From contig CAKQIZ010000078.1 of assembly GCA_934247125.1 (NCBI GenBank), forward strand, positions 1 through 8,375: a DNA stretch of 8,375 bases, in the 5' to 3' direction. Each line of letters opens with the position of its first letter. The stretch's first letter is position 1. A program made the position numbers and the translations under genes. This DNA is from an uncultured Clostridia bacterium (GTDB taxonomy: Bacteria > Bacillota > Clostridia > Peptostreptococcales > Anaerovoracaceae). Of the stretch, positions 1 through 6,429 are shown in pieces. The notes beneath the pieces were generated by a model. It saw only the letters and a program-made list of their open reading frames with translations, searched no databases and had not been told where the DNA came from.

Positions 1-1
1 G

Positions 2-61
2 CTTGTTCTCGGCGTGATATTCTACTTCATAGGAAAGAAAGTAGATCCGGCTGACAAATAG
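2..61 (+). CDS. C-terminal end of a membrane protein (partial)
   Basis: Only the last 19 codons and the TAG stop are inside the window; the gene begins upstream. The visible peptide is LVLGVIFYFIGKKVDPADK. It is a hydrophobic stretch that could be the end of a last transmembrane helix, followed by a short lysine- and aspartate-containing tail that would be cytoplasmic. This pattern is typical of the C-terminus of a polytopic transporter, but the fragment is too short to assign a family. The reading frame is supported by the strong intrinsic terminator that starts about 45 bases after the stop. The function is unknown from this window. Confidence 0.6.
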   Translation, partial: LVLGVIFYFIGKKVDPADK

Positions 62-104
62 GGCGTCATAGTAACTATAGAAATCCCTAAAAAACATATA
101 TAGG

Positions 105-164
105 AAACAGGCCTGCCGGTGCTGTGCTGATATTAGTCAGTACAGTACCATGCGGGCCTGTTTT
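105..164 (+). terminator. Rho-independent terminator after the upstream gene
   Basis: A long hairpin is seen directly. The outer arms AAACAGGCCTGC (105-116) and GCGGGCCTGTTT (152-163) pair with one G-U wobble. The inner arms GGTGCTGTGCTGA and TCAGTACAGTACC extend the stem with further wobbles around a short ATATTAG-type loop. A short T run (161-164) lies at the end of the right arm. The strength of the stem and the position just after a stop codon make this the end of the upstream transcription unit. Confidence 0.9.
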
Positions 165-244
165 GCTGTAAAAACAATACGAAAACCAGAGATACGAAAA
201 GCGGAGAACTCGAATGAAAAGGTTTCTGTTTTACGGCGGCCTTC

Positions 245-511
245 TTTGGTAAAATCCTTGAAAATCTTGCCCTTTCAGGAAAGGTGATTACCAAGAGTGA
301 CAAATCATCCGGGATCCTTTGGTAAATTTTTTCATAAAATATGGCATTTTATGCGTTTAAAATACCAAAAATCAGTTCTTGATCTTTGGTTATTGGTATT
401 CTTCATCAAAAAAAGAGCCGGAAATCAGCTGTTTTTACCAATAACAGTCATCCGGCAAATGAGTTTTGGTTTTTCTATAAGCAGACGGCAGACCGCCATG
501 ATATACAAAAC
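245..511. repeat. Array of four spaced inverted repeats (TTTGGTA...TACCAAA)
   Basis: Four units follow one another. Unit 1 has TTGGTAA (246-252) facing TTACCAA (288-294), loop 35. Unit 2 has TTTGGTA (318-324) facing TACCAAA (363-369), loop 38. Unit 3 has GTTATTGGTA (389-398) facing TACCAATAAC (436-445), loop 37. Unit 4 has the weaker GTTTTG (463-468) facing CAAAAC (506-511), loop 37. The left arms recur every 67-80 bases. Inside the loops there are further, mutually different stems: CCTTT/AAAGG in unit 1, CATAAAAT/ATTTTATG (333-353) in unit 2, and an AAAAAGAGC/GCTGTTTTT imperfect stem in unit 3. So the outer arms are shared while the inside varies. The array lies upstream of a promoter, and unit 4 ends three bases before its -35 box. 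It could be a set of operators for a DNA-binding protein or a chain of RNA hairpins. The function is not known. Confidence 0.6.
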
Positions 512-514
512 AAA

Positions 515-543
515 TTGCACTTACAGGGTGGGTGTGTTAAAAT
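515..543 (+). promoter_or_regulatory. Predicted sigma-A promoter of the GLUG surface protein gene
   Basis: The -35 box TTGCAC (515-520) and the -10 box TAAAAT (538-543) are separated by exactly 17 bases, and TGT (535-537) just before the -10 box gives an extended -10 element. Transcription would begin near 550, leaving a leader of about 46 bases before the start codon at 596. The inverted-repeat array ends immediately upstream, so it is placed to regulate this promoter. This is a prediction from sequence only. Confidence 0.6.
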
Positions 544-595
544 TGATTCAGAAAATTCGACACGATTTTATTTCGGAAGAGAGGAAGGAGTTAAG

Positions 596-2227
596 ATGAA
601 GAAGAGAGTAGTATATATGCTGTTATGCTTCATGCTGTGCATGGCATTAATACCGGCCGCAGCATTTGCAGACAGTGAGACACCGGCAGTGCCGACTACG
701 AAATGGAGCGACAATGCTGCGACAGCGTTTGCGGGCGGCAGCGGAACGGAGGCTGATCCATATCTGATCGAGAAACCGGAGCAACTGGCAAAACTGGCAG
801 CAGATATCAATTCAGGAGTTGTAGACCTGGATCACAGCAGAGAATATTTCAAACTGACAAAAGATATCGACCTGTCGGCACACAGGTGGATACCGATCGG
901 ATCGGGAACGGCAAATGGATCTTTTCATGCATTTTCCGGATATTTTGACGGAAATGACAAAACGATTACAGGGCTTCGCGTAGACGAAAGCGACGATCAT
1001 TTCAGCGCAGGTCTGTTCGGAAACTTTACCGGATACGAAATCAAAAATCTGAAGATCAAAGATGCATATGTCAAAACAGAGTCAGGCGATGAGACTGAAA
1101 ATGCAGGAATCCTTATCGGATCAGCAGCTCAAGGATATGGCATGACGACCAGTGTAAAAGACTGTTCCGTGAGCGGTATCGTGGAAAGTGGCAGTGCGCG
1201 TACCGGCGGCCTTGCTGGATATAACAGCTACGGTACTTATGAAAACTGCACAGCTGACGTAAAAGTAAAAGGTGCAGGTTGTGCGGGCGGCTTTGTAGGT
1301 GAAGACTTTAATGGAACATATAAAAACTGTACAGCTGAAGGCAATGTCAGCGGATCATGGTCAGTCGGCGGATTTGCAGGAATTCTGTTCTTTGAGAGCA
1401 AAGCAGACCACTGTGCTGCCCAGGGAAAAGTCACTGCAAGCGACTGGAATGTCGGCGGGTTTGCAGGATATGTCGAAGAGGGTGTAACGATCAGCAACTG
1501 CGTTGCGGCCGGAGACGTTGAAAGCACAGTCGACGGATGGGAACCAAAAGTCGGCGGCTTTGCAGGAACAGTCGATGGGAATAGTAAAGCAAATACTGTT
1601 TCAAACAGCCATGCAGCAGGAAAAGTGACGAGTGCAAGTAAAGATATCAAAGCAGGCGGCTTTGCAGGCGCTCTGATAGAGACTAATAACTTTGCTTCAT
1701 GCTCTTTCGATGTGGAAAAGAATGCAGATCTCAAGGCAGAAGGCGGTGCTGAAGCGGCAGAAATCGAAGGTGTTGAAGCGGCTTCAACTCAGAAAGTGAA
1801 AGCAAACGTCTGCAGAGACTACTACGGAAAACATGAGCTGAAGGAAGTCCCGGGAAAAGCTGCAAACTGTCTTGAAGACGGTGTTGAAACATACTGGATG
1901 TGCGACAACTGCGGAAGCATGTACTCGGATAAGGAACAGATGACGATGATCAAGGAACCGGTGGTTATCAAGGCGACCGGCCATAAGTTCGGCGAGTGGA
2001 AAGTGATTAAGGAAGCGACTGCATCAGAGAAAGGCGAAAAGCAGCGCACTTGCCAGGTATGCCAGTTCGTAGAAAAAGCTGAGATACCGGCAGCAGGCGC
2101 ACCTGCAAATGACAAGTCAGCTGCAACAGGCGACAGCAGCATGCCGATCCTTTACGGGATACTGGCATTAGCAGCTCTCGCAGGAGCAGGTGCAGTCATT
2201 GTGACCAGAAAGAAAAAGACGAACTAG
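596..2227 (+). CDS. Secreted GLUG-repeat surface protein with C-terminal anchor
   Basis: This 543-residue protein has a signal peptide (MKKR, hydrophobic core to about residue 20, likely cleavage AFA25|D26). Residues 40-135 resemble the leader module of clostridial adhesins, with GSGTEADPYLI, a KLTKDIDLS motif and a YFDGNDKTITGL motif. From about 138 to 375 there are some seven or eight GLUG-type repeats (GGFAG/GGFVG followed by a strand, then NCxAxGxV). Most carry a cysteine at the same place, suggesting a stacked beta-helix. Residues 412-500 hold two CxxC pairs (CDNC, CQVC) in the GHKFGEW repeat context common in clostridial surface proteins. The end is SAATGD (508-513), a hydrophobic helix and RKKK. 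This is a sortase-like signal but lacks the usual LPxTG. I chose ATG 596 because GAGGAAGGAG (581-590) precedes it and the signal peptide starts there; an in-frame ATG at 386 would run through the repeat array. It is probably an adhesin or cell-wall protein; the ligand is unknown. Confidence 0.85.
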   Translation: MKKRVVYMLLCFMLCMALIPAAAFADSETPAVPTTKWSDNAATAFAGGSGTEADPYLIEKPEQLAKLAADINSGVVDLDHSREYFKLTKDIDLSAHRWIPIGSGTANGSFHAFSGYFDGNDKTITGLRVDESDDHFSAGLFGNFTGYEIKNLKIKDAYVKTESGDETENAGILIGSAAQGYGMTTSVKDCSVSGIVESGSARTGGLAGYNSYGTYENCTADVKVKGAGCAGGFVGEDFNGTYKNCTAEGNVSGSWSVGGFAGILFFESKADHCAAQGKVTASDWNVGGFAGYVEEGVTISNCVAAGDVESTVDGWEPKVGGFAGTVDGNSKANTVSNSHAAGKVTSASKDIKAGGFAGALIETNNFASCSFDVEKNADLKAEGGAEAAEIEGVEAASTQKVKANVCRDYYGKHELKEVPGKAANCLEDGVETYWMCDNCGSMYSDKEQMTMIKEPVVIKATGHKFGEWKVIKEATASEKGEKQRTCQVCQFVEKAEIPAAGAPANDKSAATGDSSMPILYGILALAALAGAGAVIVTRKKKTN

Positions 2228-2262
2228 ATCACAGAGCATGCACGGACGGCGGATCTGTGATC
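2227..2262 (+). other. Hairpin overlapping the stop codon, possible weak terminator
   Basis: The perfect 9-base arms GATCACAGA (2227-2235) and TCTGTGATC (2254-2262) flank an 18-base loop, and the left arm begins on the last base of the TAG stop. No T run follows (CTTAGGAG), so it is a poor intrinsic terminator. It may protect or partly end the message and allow read-through to the next surface gene. A second, weaker hairpin, CTGATC (2301-2306)/GGTCAG (2316-2321), lies further into this 160-base gap. I see no strong promoter in the gap. Confidence 0.4.
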
Positions 2263-2387
2263 CTTAGGAGTTGCAGATCCACAGGTATTACCGGGGAGAT
2301 CTGATCAGTGAAAAAGGTCAGGTTATTCCGGCGCCTGATTGTCGGGCACGGAGCATATGGCTGACATATGAATGAAAGGAAGGTTTT

Positions 2388-3557
2388 ATGAAGAAACGAT
2401 TTACAGCAGTAGTGATGGGACTGTTGCTTCTCATACTGCTGATACCTTCGACAGCATTTGCAGACAGCATACCTGCGATAGTGGGGGATCTCGATCTTAC
2501 GTCAGGAAATCATGCGGACAAGACGCTGGCAAAAGACGGTTATGAATGGGATCCAGCCACGAATACTCTTACGATACAGGATCTGGCAGTTACAGGAGAT
2601 ATAATTCTTCCAAAGCAGGACTGTACGATCAATGTAAAGGGAGAATGCAGTGCGCAGAATGTAACAAGGAATGACAGTGGAGCAAACCAGGCAACTTTGG
2701 CGAAAGGTGTACAGGGCGCTTCTTTTAAAGGGCATTTTGACGTTGCCGGCAATCTGACATTTACAGATCTGACGGTGATCGGGTCTGCGATCTCCAACGG
2801 CAATGTTGGAGCTGAAAATGCAGTGTTGAAGCTTGAAAACAGTAATGTCACACTGACGCATTTATCGTGGATGACAAATGGCGGGATCGATCTTGTTAAC
2901 AGCAGTCTGACGGTTGCAGACAACGGTACATTTGGCCAGTTCTGGACAGAAAAGATAACGATGGATGATGATTCTGTCATTGAGTCTTTCAGAGCATTAT
3001 CGAATTACGGCAATGTGGGAATGGAAGGGTTTGATTCCGTACAGAATTATGTTGCAGTGCCTAAGGGCGGAAGTTTTGTAAACGTAGGTGACAGACCTGT
3101 AACAATTGCCGATAAAAGTGGAATGGCAGTGAGCCACTTCATCCTCAAAGCACCTGCCGAAAAGTGTCAGATCGACCTCAAGGCTTCGCCGGCTGAAGGC
3201 GGAACGGTGAGCGGAGCAGGCGAATATGACTGCGACACCAGCGCTGCCGTGAAAGCTGTAGCGAACAAGGGCTATCATTTCGTACGCTGGGAAGACTGGC
3301 AGGGAAATGTCGTAAGCAAGGACACATCATACAGCTTCACTGTGAAAGAAAGCACGACGCTGACTGCAGTTTTTGCAAAGGACGGCGCGACACCTTCACA
3401 GTCTGGCGGAACGGATCAGAACACAGACAAGGGTACAGCTCCTAAAACGGGTGACAATGCTCATCCGGTGATCTGGATCGCACTGCTTGCAGTGAGCGTA
3501 CTGGGTATCGCAGCTGTGGCGGTATTTGGCAGAAAACACGCCTCACAGAAAAAGTAA
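2388..3557 (+). CDS. Secreted beta-rich surface protein with InlB-like repeat and PKTGD sorting signal
   Basis: This 389-residue protein starts with MKKR and has a signal peptide with likely cleavage AFA25|D26, the same layout as its upstream neighbour. Residues 30-250 are rich in short beta strands, N, D, T and G. They include DGYEWDPATNTLTIQDL, a pattern seen in clostridial surface proteins with a beta-helix or carbohydrate-binding-like fold. Residues 258-331 match the divergent InlB B-repeat/Flg_new type (ASPAEGGTVSGAGEYD, then GYHFVRWEDWQGN, then LTAVF). The C-terminus has a polar linker, PKTGD (352-356), a hydrophobic span and GRKHASQKK, which is a sortase-type signal with P in place of LP. 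The ATG is preceded by GAAAGGAAGG (2374-2383) at good spacing. The protein is probably attached to the cell wall and may be co-expressed with the GLUG protein. The binding partner is unknown. Confidence 0.85.
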   Translation: MKKRFTAVVMGLLLLILLIPSTAFADSIPAIVGDLDLTSGNHADKTLAKDGYEWDPATNTLTIQDLAVTGDIILPKQDCTINVKGECSAQNVTRNDSGANQATLAKGVQGASFKGHFDVAGNLTFTDLTVIGSAISNGNVGAENAVLKLENSNVTLTHLSWMTNGGIDLVNSSLTVADNGTFGQFWTEKITMDDDSVIESFRALSNYGNVGMEGFDSVQNYVAVPKGGSFVNVGDRPVTIADKSGMAVSHFILKAPAEKCQIDLKASPAEGGTVSGAGEYDCDTSAAVKAVANKGYHFVRWEDWQGNVVSKDTSYSFTVKESTTLTAVFAKDGATPSQSGGTDQNTDKGTAPKTGDNAHPVIWIALLAVSVLGIAAVAVFGRKHASQKK

Positions 3558-3579
3558 ACGCAGGATATGAACAGAAGCG

Positions 3580-3621
3580 GATCGTGATCGCCGGGAAGAA
3601 TGTTCCGGCAGTGACACGATC
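3580..3621 (+). other. Two-part hairpin after the second surface gene
   Basis: The outer arms GATCGTG (3580-3586) and CACGATC (3615-3621) enclose the inner arms GCCGG (3590-3594) and CCGGC (3605-3609). No T run follows directly. It stands just upstream of the terminator at 3644-3692 and may stabilise the 3' end of the message. Confidence 0.4.
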
Positions 3622-3643
3622 GGATACAGCTTTGTAAAAGAAC

Positions 3644-3692
3644 CGGCGGCGCCGCACGGATCGTAACGATCAAGCAGGAGCCGTCGCTTTTT
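3644..3692 (+). terminator. Intrinsic terminator of the surface protein block
   Basis: CGGCGGC (3644-3650) pairs with GCCGTCG (3680-3686) with one G-U pair, and the right arm is followed by C and five T (3688-3692). The loop contains a nested GATCG/CGATC hairpin (3659-3671). It lies about 90 bases after the stop of the second surface gene and before the lysine-operon promoter, so it separates the two transcription units. Confidence 0.75.
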
Positions 3693-3744
3693 ATATGATG
3701 AAACTTTGTTTGATCGGGGGATCATTTTGAATACCAAGATACAC

Positions 3745-3773
3745 TTGCATAATCTGACGATATTTAGTATACT
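3745..3773 (+). promoter_or_regulatory. Predicted promoter of the lysine-riboswitch operon
   Basis: TTGCAT (3745-3750) and TATACT (3768-3773) are separated by 17 bases and each differs from consensus by one base. The predicted start, near 3780, is a few bases before the P1 helix of the lysine riboswitch, which is where a riboswitch transcript should begin. Confidence 0.75.
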
Positions 3774-3787
3774 TACAACAACAATAG

Positions 3788-3950
3788 TTGATAGAGGTGC
3801 GGAAAAGAAGAAAGGATAAGTAGCCGGCGGGCAGAGACTTACCCGGAGGCGATTCCGCCGAATCGGAGCCGCAGGCGTGAGACTCCGGTGGGCATGCGGT
3901 CAACAGCCGTATGACTGTCTGACGGATGACCGGCAGTTGAGCTATCCTTA
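3788..3950 (+). ncRNA. Lysine riboswitch (L-box) aptamer
   Basis: The conserved L-box segments are present in order. P1 is GATAG (3790-3794) with CTATC (3942-3946), followed by AGAGGTGCGG. The P2 region has TAAGT/ACTTA and GCC/GGC pairings, then GGAGGCGATTCCGCCGAA with the hallmark GCCGAA. P3 is CGGAG/CTCCG, P4 is CATGCGG/CCGTATG, and P5 is CTGTC/GGCAG. The layout matches the Bacillus lysC leader. Bound lysine stabilises P1. The 3' side of P1 runs straight into CCTTA (3946-3950), which can otherwise pair with TAAGG (3980-3984) of the terminator. So lysine favours termination, and low lysine lets the antiterminator form. The genes downstream are all for DAP and lysine synthesis, which agrees. 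Confidence 0.95.
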
Positions 3951-3975
3951 TATGACCTTGATTTTATTTGATTAG

Positions 3976-4005
3976 TCAGTAAGGTTTAGCCTTGCTGATT
4001 TTTTT
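3976..4005 (+). terminator. Riboswitch-controlled terminator (expression platform)
   Basis: TCAGTAAGG (3976-3984) pairs with CCTTGCTGA (3990-3998), with one wobble, around a 5-base TTTAG loop, and is followed by seven T (3999-4005). Its left arm contains TAAGG, which can instead pair with CCTTA at the 3' edge of the aptamer. This gives the two exclusive folds expected of an OFF switch for lysine. Confidence 0.92.
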
Positions 4006-4008
4006 CTG

Positions 4009-4034
4009 TCATGCGGGCATCAGTCATGCGGGCA
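4009..4034 (+). repeat. Short tandem repeat in the leader between riboswitch and lysA
   Basis: TCATGCGGGCA occurs at 4009-4019 and again at 4024-4034, a 15-base period. It opens the 168-base stretch between the riboswitch terminator and the lysA start, which is longer than a ribosome binding site needs. The stretch also holds two GCCGTGA copies and the GC-rich GCCGGAGCGGC hairpin. An open frame of 45 codons (4011-4148, starting MRASVMRAQG) runs through it but has no visible ribosome binding site. I see no other feature here. Confidence 0.5.
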
Positions 4035-4173
4035 CAGGGGCACATCAGTATCAGCCGTGAGTCGGCCGTGAACAGGCTGTATCAGGCCGGAGCGGCCGGA
4101 TGTACCTCACAGAATGCAGGAGACAGCAGCATAATATGCAAATCATAATATATAGCAGTAGAAAGGCAGAACA

Positions 4174-5442
4174 ATGGAAGTTTTACAGATCGGAGGGGTG
4201 AGCTGTCGTGAGCTGGCAGACAGATTCGGTACCCCGCTTTATGCATACGATGAATCGAAAATAATACAGCAGGCAAAGGATGCTGTGGCGAATTTCGCAT
4301 CAGACAGATTCGATACAGATGTCGTTTACGCATCGAAGGCGTTTTCGTCGAAGGCTCTGTTCAGACTGCTTGCCGCAGAAGGTACGGGATTCGACGTTGT
4401 CAGCGGTGGAGAGCTGTACGGCGCACTGAAAGCCGGAGTGGACAAAGAAAAGATATATTTCCACGGAAATAACAAGAGCGACGAGGAGATCTGCATGGCT
4501 CTGGACGCAGGCATCGGCTACTTCGTAGTTGACAACATCATGGAGTGTGACCGGCTCGTGAAGCTTTCAGAGGAAAAGCAGAGGCCTGTGAAGGCGCTGC
4601 TGCGGATAAATCCGGGCATTTCGGCTCACACTCATGAATATATCATGACGTCGAAGCCGGACTCCAAGTTCGGAATATATATCGAGAACCGCGAGCATAT
4701 AGATTATGTGATAGACAAAATGGCAGCCGGCAGATATGCAAAGCTTGCGGGTTTCCACAGCCATATAGGTTCACAGATCGTCGAGGCAGAGTCATTTGAG
4801 AAGGCGCTCGGCACGATGATCGGTTTTCTCGCTGATGTAAAGGCTGCAAGAGGGCTTGATGGTCTGGAGCTGAGCATCGGCGGAGGTTTCGGTATAAAAT
4901 ACGTGGATTCCGATCATCCGGTGCCTCTCGGAGAAATGTGCGCAAATCTCGTGCATTATGCGGAAAAGGCGCTCGATGAAAAGGGCGTGACGATCTCGAA
5001 GCTGATAACTGAGCCGGGCAGAGCGATGGTCGGCGAAGCGGGATACACGATCTACACCATCGGAGACATGAAGAAAAGCGGAGACAAGAACTACATCTTC
5101 GTCGACGGCGGCATGAGCGACAACATCAGGCATGCGCTTTACGATGCGGAATATACGGCAGTCCTGCCGGAGAAACTCTCGCAGAATCCGGAGAAGACAT
5201 ACTGCGTGGCGGGAAAGAACTGTGAATCCGGCGACATACTGATCGCACAGATCGATCTTCCGGAAGCAGAGCCGGGCGATCTGCTGACAGTTTACTCGAC
5301 AGGTGCCTACGGATATTCCATGGCAAGCAACTACAACAGGCTCGGAAGACCGCCTGTAGTCTTTGCAAAAGACGGCGAAGCGAGACTGATCATCAGACGT
5401 GAAACGTACGAGGATCAGTTCAGACTCGAAGCAGAAGACTAA
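4174..5442 (+). CDS. lysA: Diaminopimelate decarboxylase
   Basis: This enzyme removes a carboxyl group from meso-diaminopimelate to give L-lysine, the last step of the pathway, in the cytoplasm with pyridoxal phosphate. The 422 residues are the usual length for the family. Visible motifs are YASKAF with the cofactor lysine K55, DVVSGGELY, the HGNNKS segment, GFHSHIGSQI, SIGGGFG (234-240, phosphate binding), EPGRAMV (280 on, with R283 for substrate), CESGD with the catalytic cysteine C350, and AYGYSMASNYN around Y379. This is the fold-type III barrel followed by the beta domain. The start at ATG 4174 has GAAAGG (4161-4166) at suitable spacing. It is the first gene after the lysine riboswitch, so end-product lysine should shut it off. 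CESGD is preceded by GKN where GP plus one residue is usual, a small variation. Identity is certain at the family level; the riboswitch and dap neighbours exclude related arginine or ornithine decarboxylases. Confidence 0.96.
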   Translation: MEVLQIGGVSCRELADRFGTPLYAYDESKIIQQAKDAVANFASDRFDTDVVYASKAFSSKALFRLLAAEGTGFDVVSGGELYGALKAGVDKEKIYFHGNNKSDEEICMALDAGIGYFVVDNIMECDRLVKLSEEKQRPVKALLRINPGISAHTHEYIMTSKPDSKFGIYIENREHIDYVIDKMAAGRYAKLAGFHSHIGSQIVEAESFEKALGTMIGFLADVKAARGLDGLELSIGGGFGIKYVDSDHPVPLGEMCANLVHYAEKALDEKGVTISKLITEPGRAMVGEAGYTIYTIGDMKKSGDKNYIFVDGGMSDNIRHALYDAEYTAVLPEKLSQNPEKTYCVAGKNCESGDILIAQIDLPEAEPGDLLTVYSTGAYGYSMASNYNRLGRPPVVFAKDGEARLIIRRETYEDQFRLEAED

Positions 5443-5506
5443 GAACAGGCACAGTGCGATTTTGCATAGACATGCACAGAACTGATGAGAGAAGGCAGGT
5501 AAAAAT

Positions 5507-6364
5507 ATGATCACATTTTCAAAATATCACGGCTGTGGCAACAATTTCGTGATAATAAAGGAAAACGAACTGCAGGCGAAGGTCCAGCCTGGCGGTTATC
5601 CGGAGCTGGCGCAGAAGGTCTGCGACGTCAACACCGGGGTGGGCGCTGACGGTATGATAGTAGTAAGGACGGAGCCGGCGCTGGAAATGGTGTTTTTCAA
5701 CTGCGACGGCAGCAGAGCACCGATGTGCGGCAACGGGATCAGATGCTTTGCGCATTTCTGCCGCGAGGAAGGTATCGCGTCGGGCAGCAGCTATCCGGTA
5801 AAGACGCTTGCGGGCGATATGATCGTTGACGTTACTTGCGATGAGCCGTTCAGAGTGAGGATAAACATGGGGAAACCGGTGTTTTCCAGAAAGGCTATCA
5901 ATGCAGACATCGAGTACGAGGATTACATGGATCTGGATCTTGCGCTGCAGGATGGAAGCGATATCAGCGTGAGCAGCTTTTTCATGGGGACGATACACAC
6001 TGTTGTTTTTGTGGAAAATTTCGAGGATATCGATGTGCCGAGGATCGGTGAGGAGATATGCAATCACCGGCTTTTCCGCGAGAAAACGAATGTGAATTTT
6101 GTAAAGGTAATAGACGATGCGACCATGGAGGTGCAGACTTACGAGCGAGGCGTCGGAATGACTCTCGCGTGTGGCACGGGTGCCTGTGCGTCGGTCGTGG
6201 CAGCGGGAATCAAAGGGCTGTGCGGCAGCAGAGCAGATGTCATCCTCAAGCTGGGAACGCTGAATATCGAGGTGGCAGAAGACGGGAATGTATATATGGA
6301 AGGCCCGTCGGAGAAGATACTTGACGGGCAGTTCTGTCTGCGCCGGGAGCAGGCGTGCAGATAA
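5507..6364 (+). CDS. dapF: Diaminopimelate epimerase
   Basis: DapF converts LL-diaminopimelate to meso-diaminopimelate, the form used both in peptidoglycan and by LysA. It needs no cofactor and uses two cysteines as acid and base. Both are present: C74 in MCGNGIRC and C222 in LACGTGACAS. The N-terminal KYHGCGNNFVII matches the family signature, although many members have D where the second N stands. Length 285 is typical for the two-lobed fold. The start follows AAGGCAGG a few bases upstream, and the gap from lysA is 64 bases with no terminator, so it should be on the riboswitch transcript. A DapF is needed in the acetylase route because that route makes LL-DAP, which fits dapH at the end of the operon. 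Confidence 0.97.
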   Translation: MITFSKYHGCGNNFVIIKENELQAKVQPGGYPELAQKVCDVNTGVGADGMIVVRTEPALEMVFFNCDGSRAPMCGNGIRCFAHFCREEGIASGSSYPVKTLAGDMIVDVTCDEPFRVRINMGKPVFSRKAINADIEYEDYMDLDLALQDGSDISVSSFFMGTIHTVVFVENFEDIDVPRIGEEICNHRLFREKTNVNFVKVIDDATMEVQTYERGVGMTLACGTGACASVVAAGIKGLCGSRADVILKLGTLNIEVAEDGNVYMEGPSEKILDGQFCLRREQACR

Positions 6365-6429
6365 GCAGTATGCGACAGCATGAAAATGAAACGATACAGG
6401 TATAAAATATATATGAGGGAGTAACAAGT

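Noticed and set aside
245..511. CRISPR array or invertible promoter segment
   Set aside because: The units share only 6-10 base arms that are inverted, not 25-40 base direct repeats, so CRISPR is excluded. The arms and the 37-base interval are too short for known invertase switches.
386..595. A 70-residue N-terminal extension of the GLUG protein from ATG 386
   Set aside because: It has no ribosome binding site, runs through the repeat array and the promoter, and would bury the signal peptide that begins at 596 after a good GAGGAAGGAG.
297..599. A 100-codon frame from GTG 297
   Set aside because: It lies across the inverted repeats, has no ribosome binding site, shows no family resemblance and overlaps the true start at 596.
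6401..6408. A -10-like TATAAAAT between dapF and dapB as an internal promoter
   Set aside because: No -35 box is visible at 16-18 bases upstream and no TG extension is present. The gap looks like a plain AT-rich translation start region.
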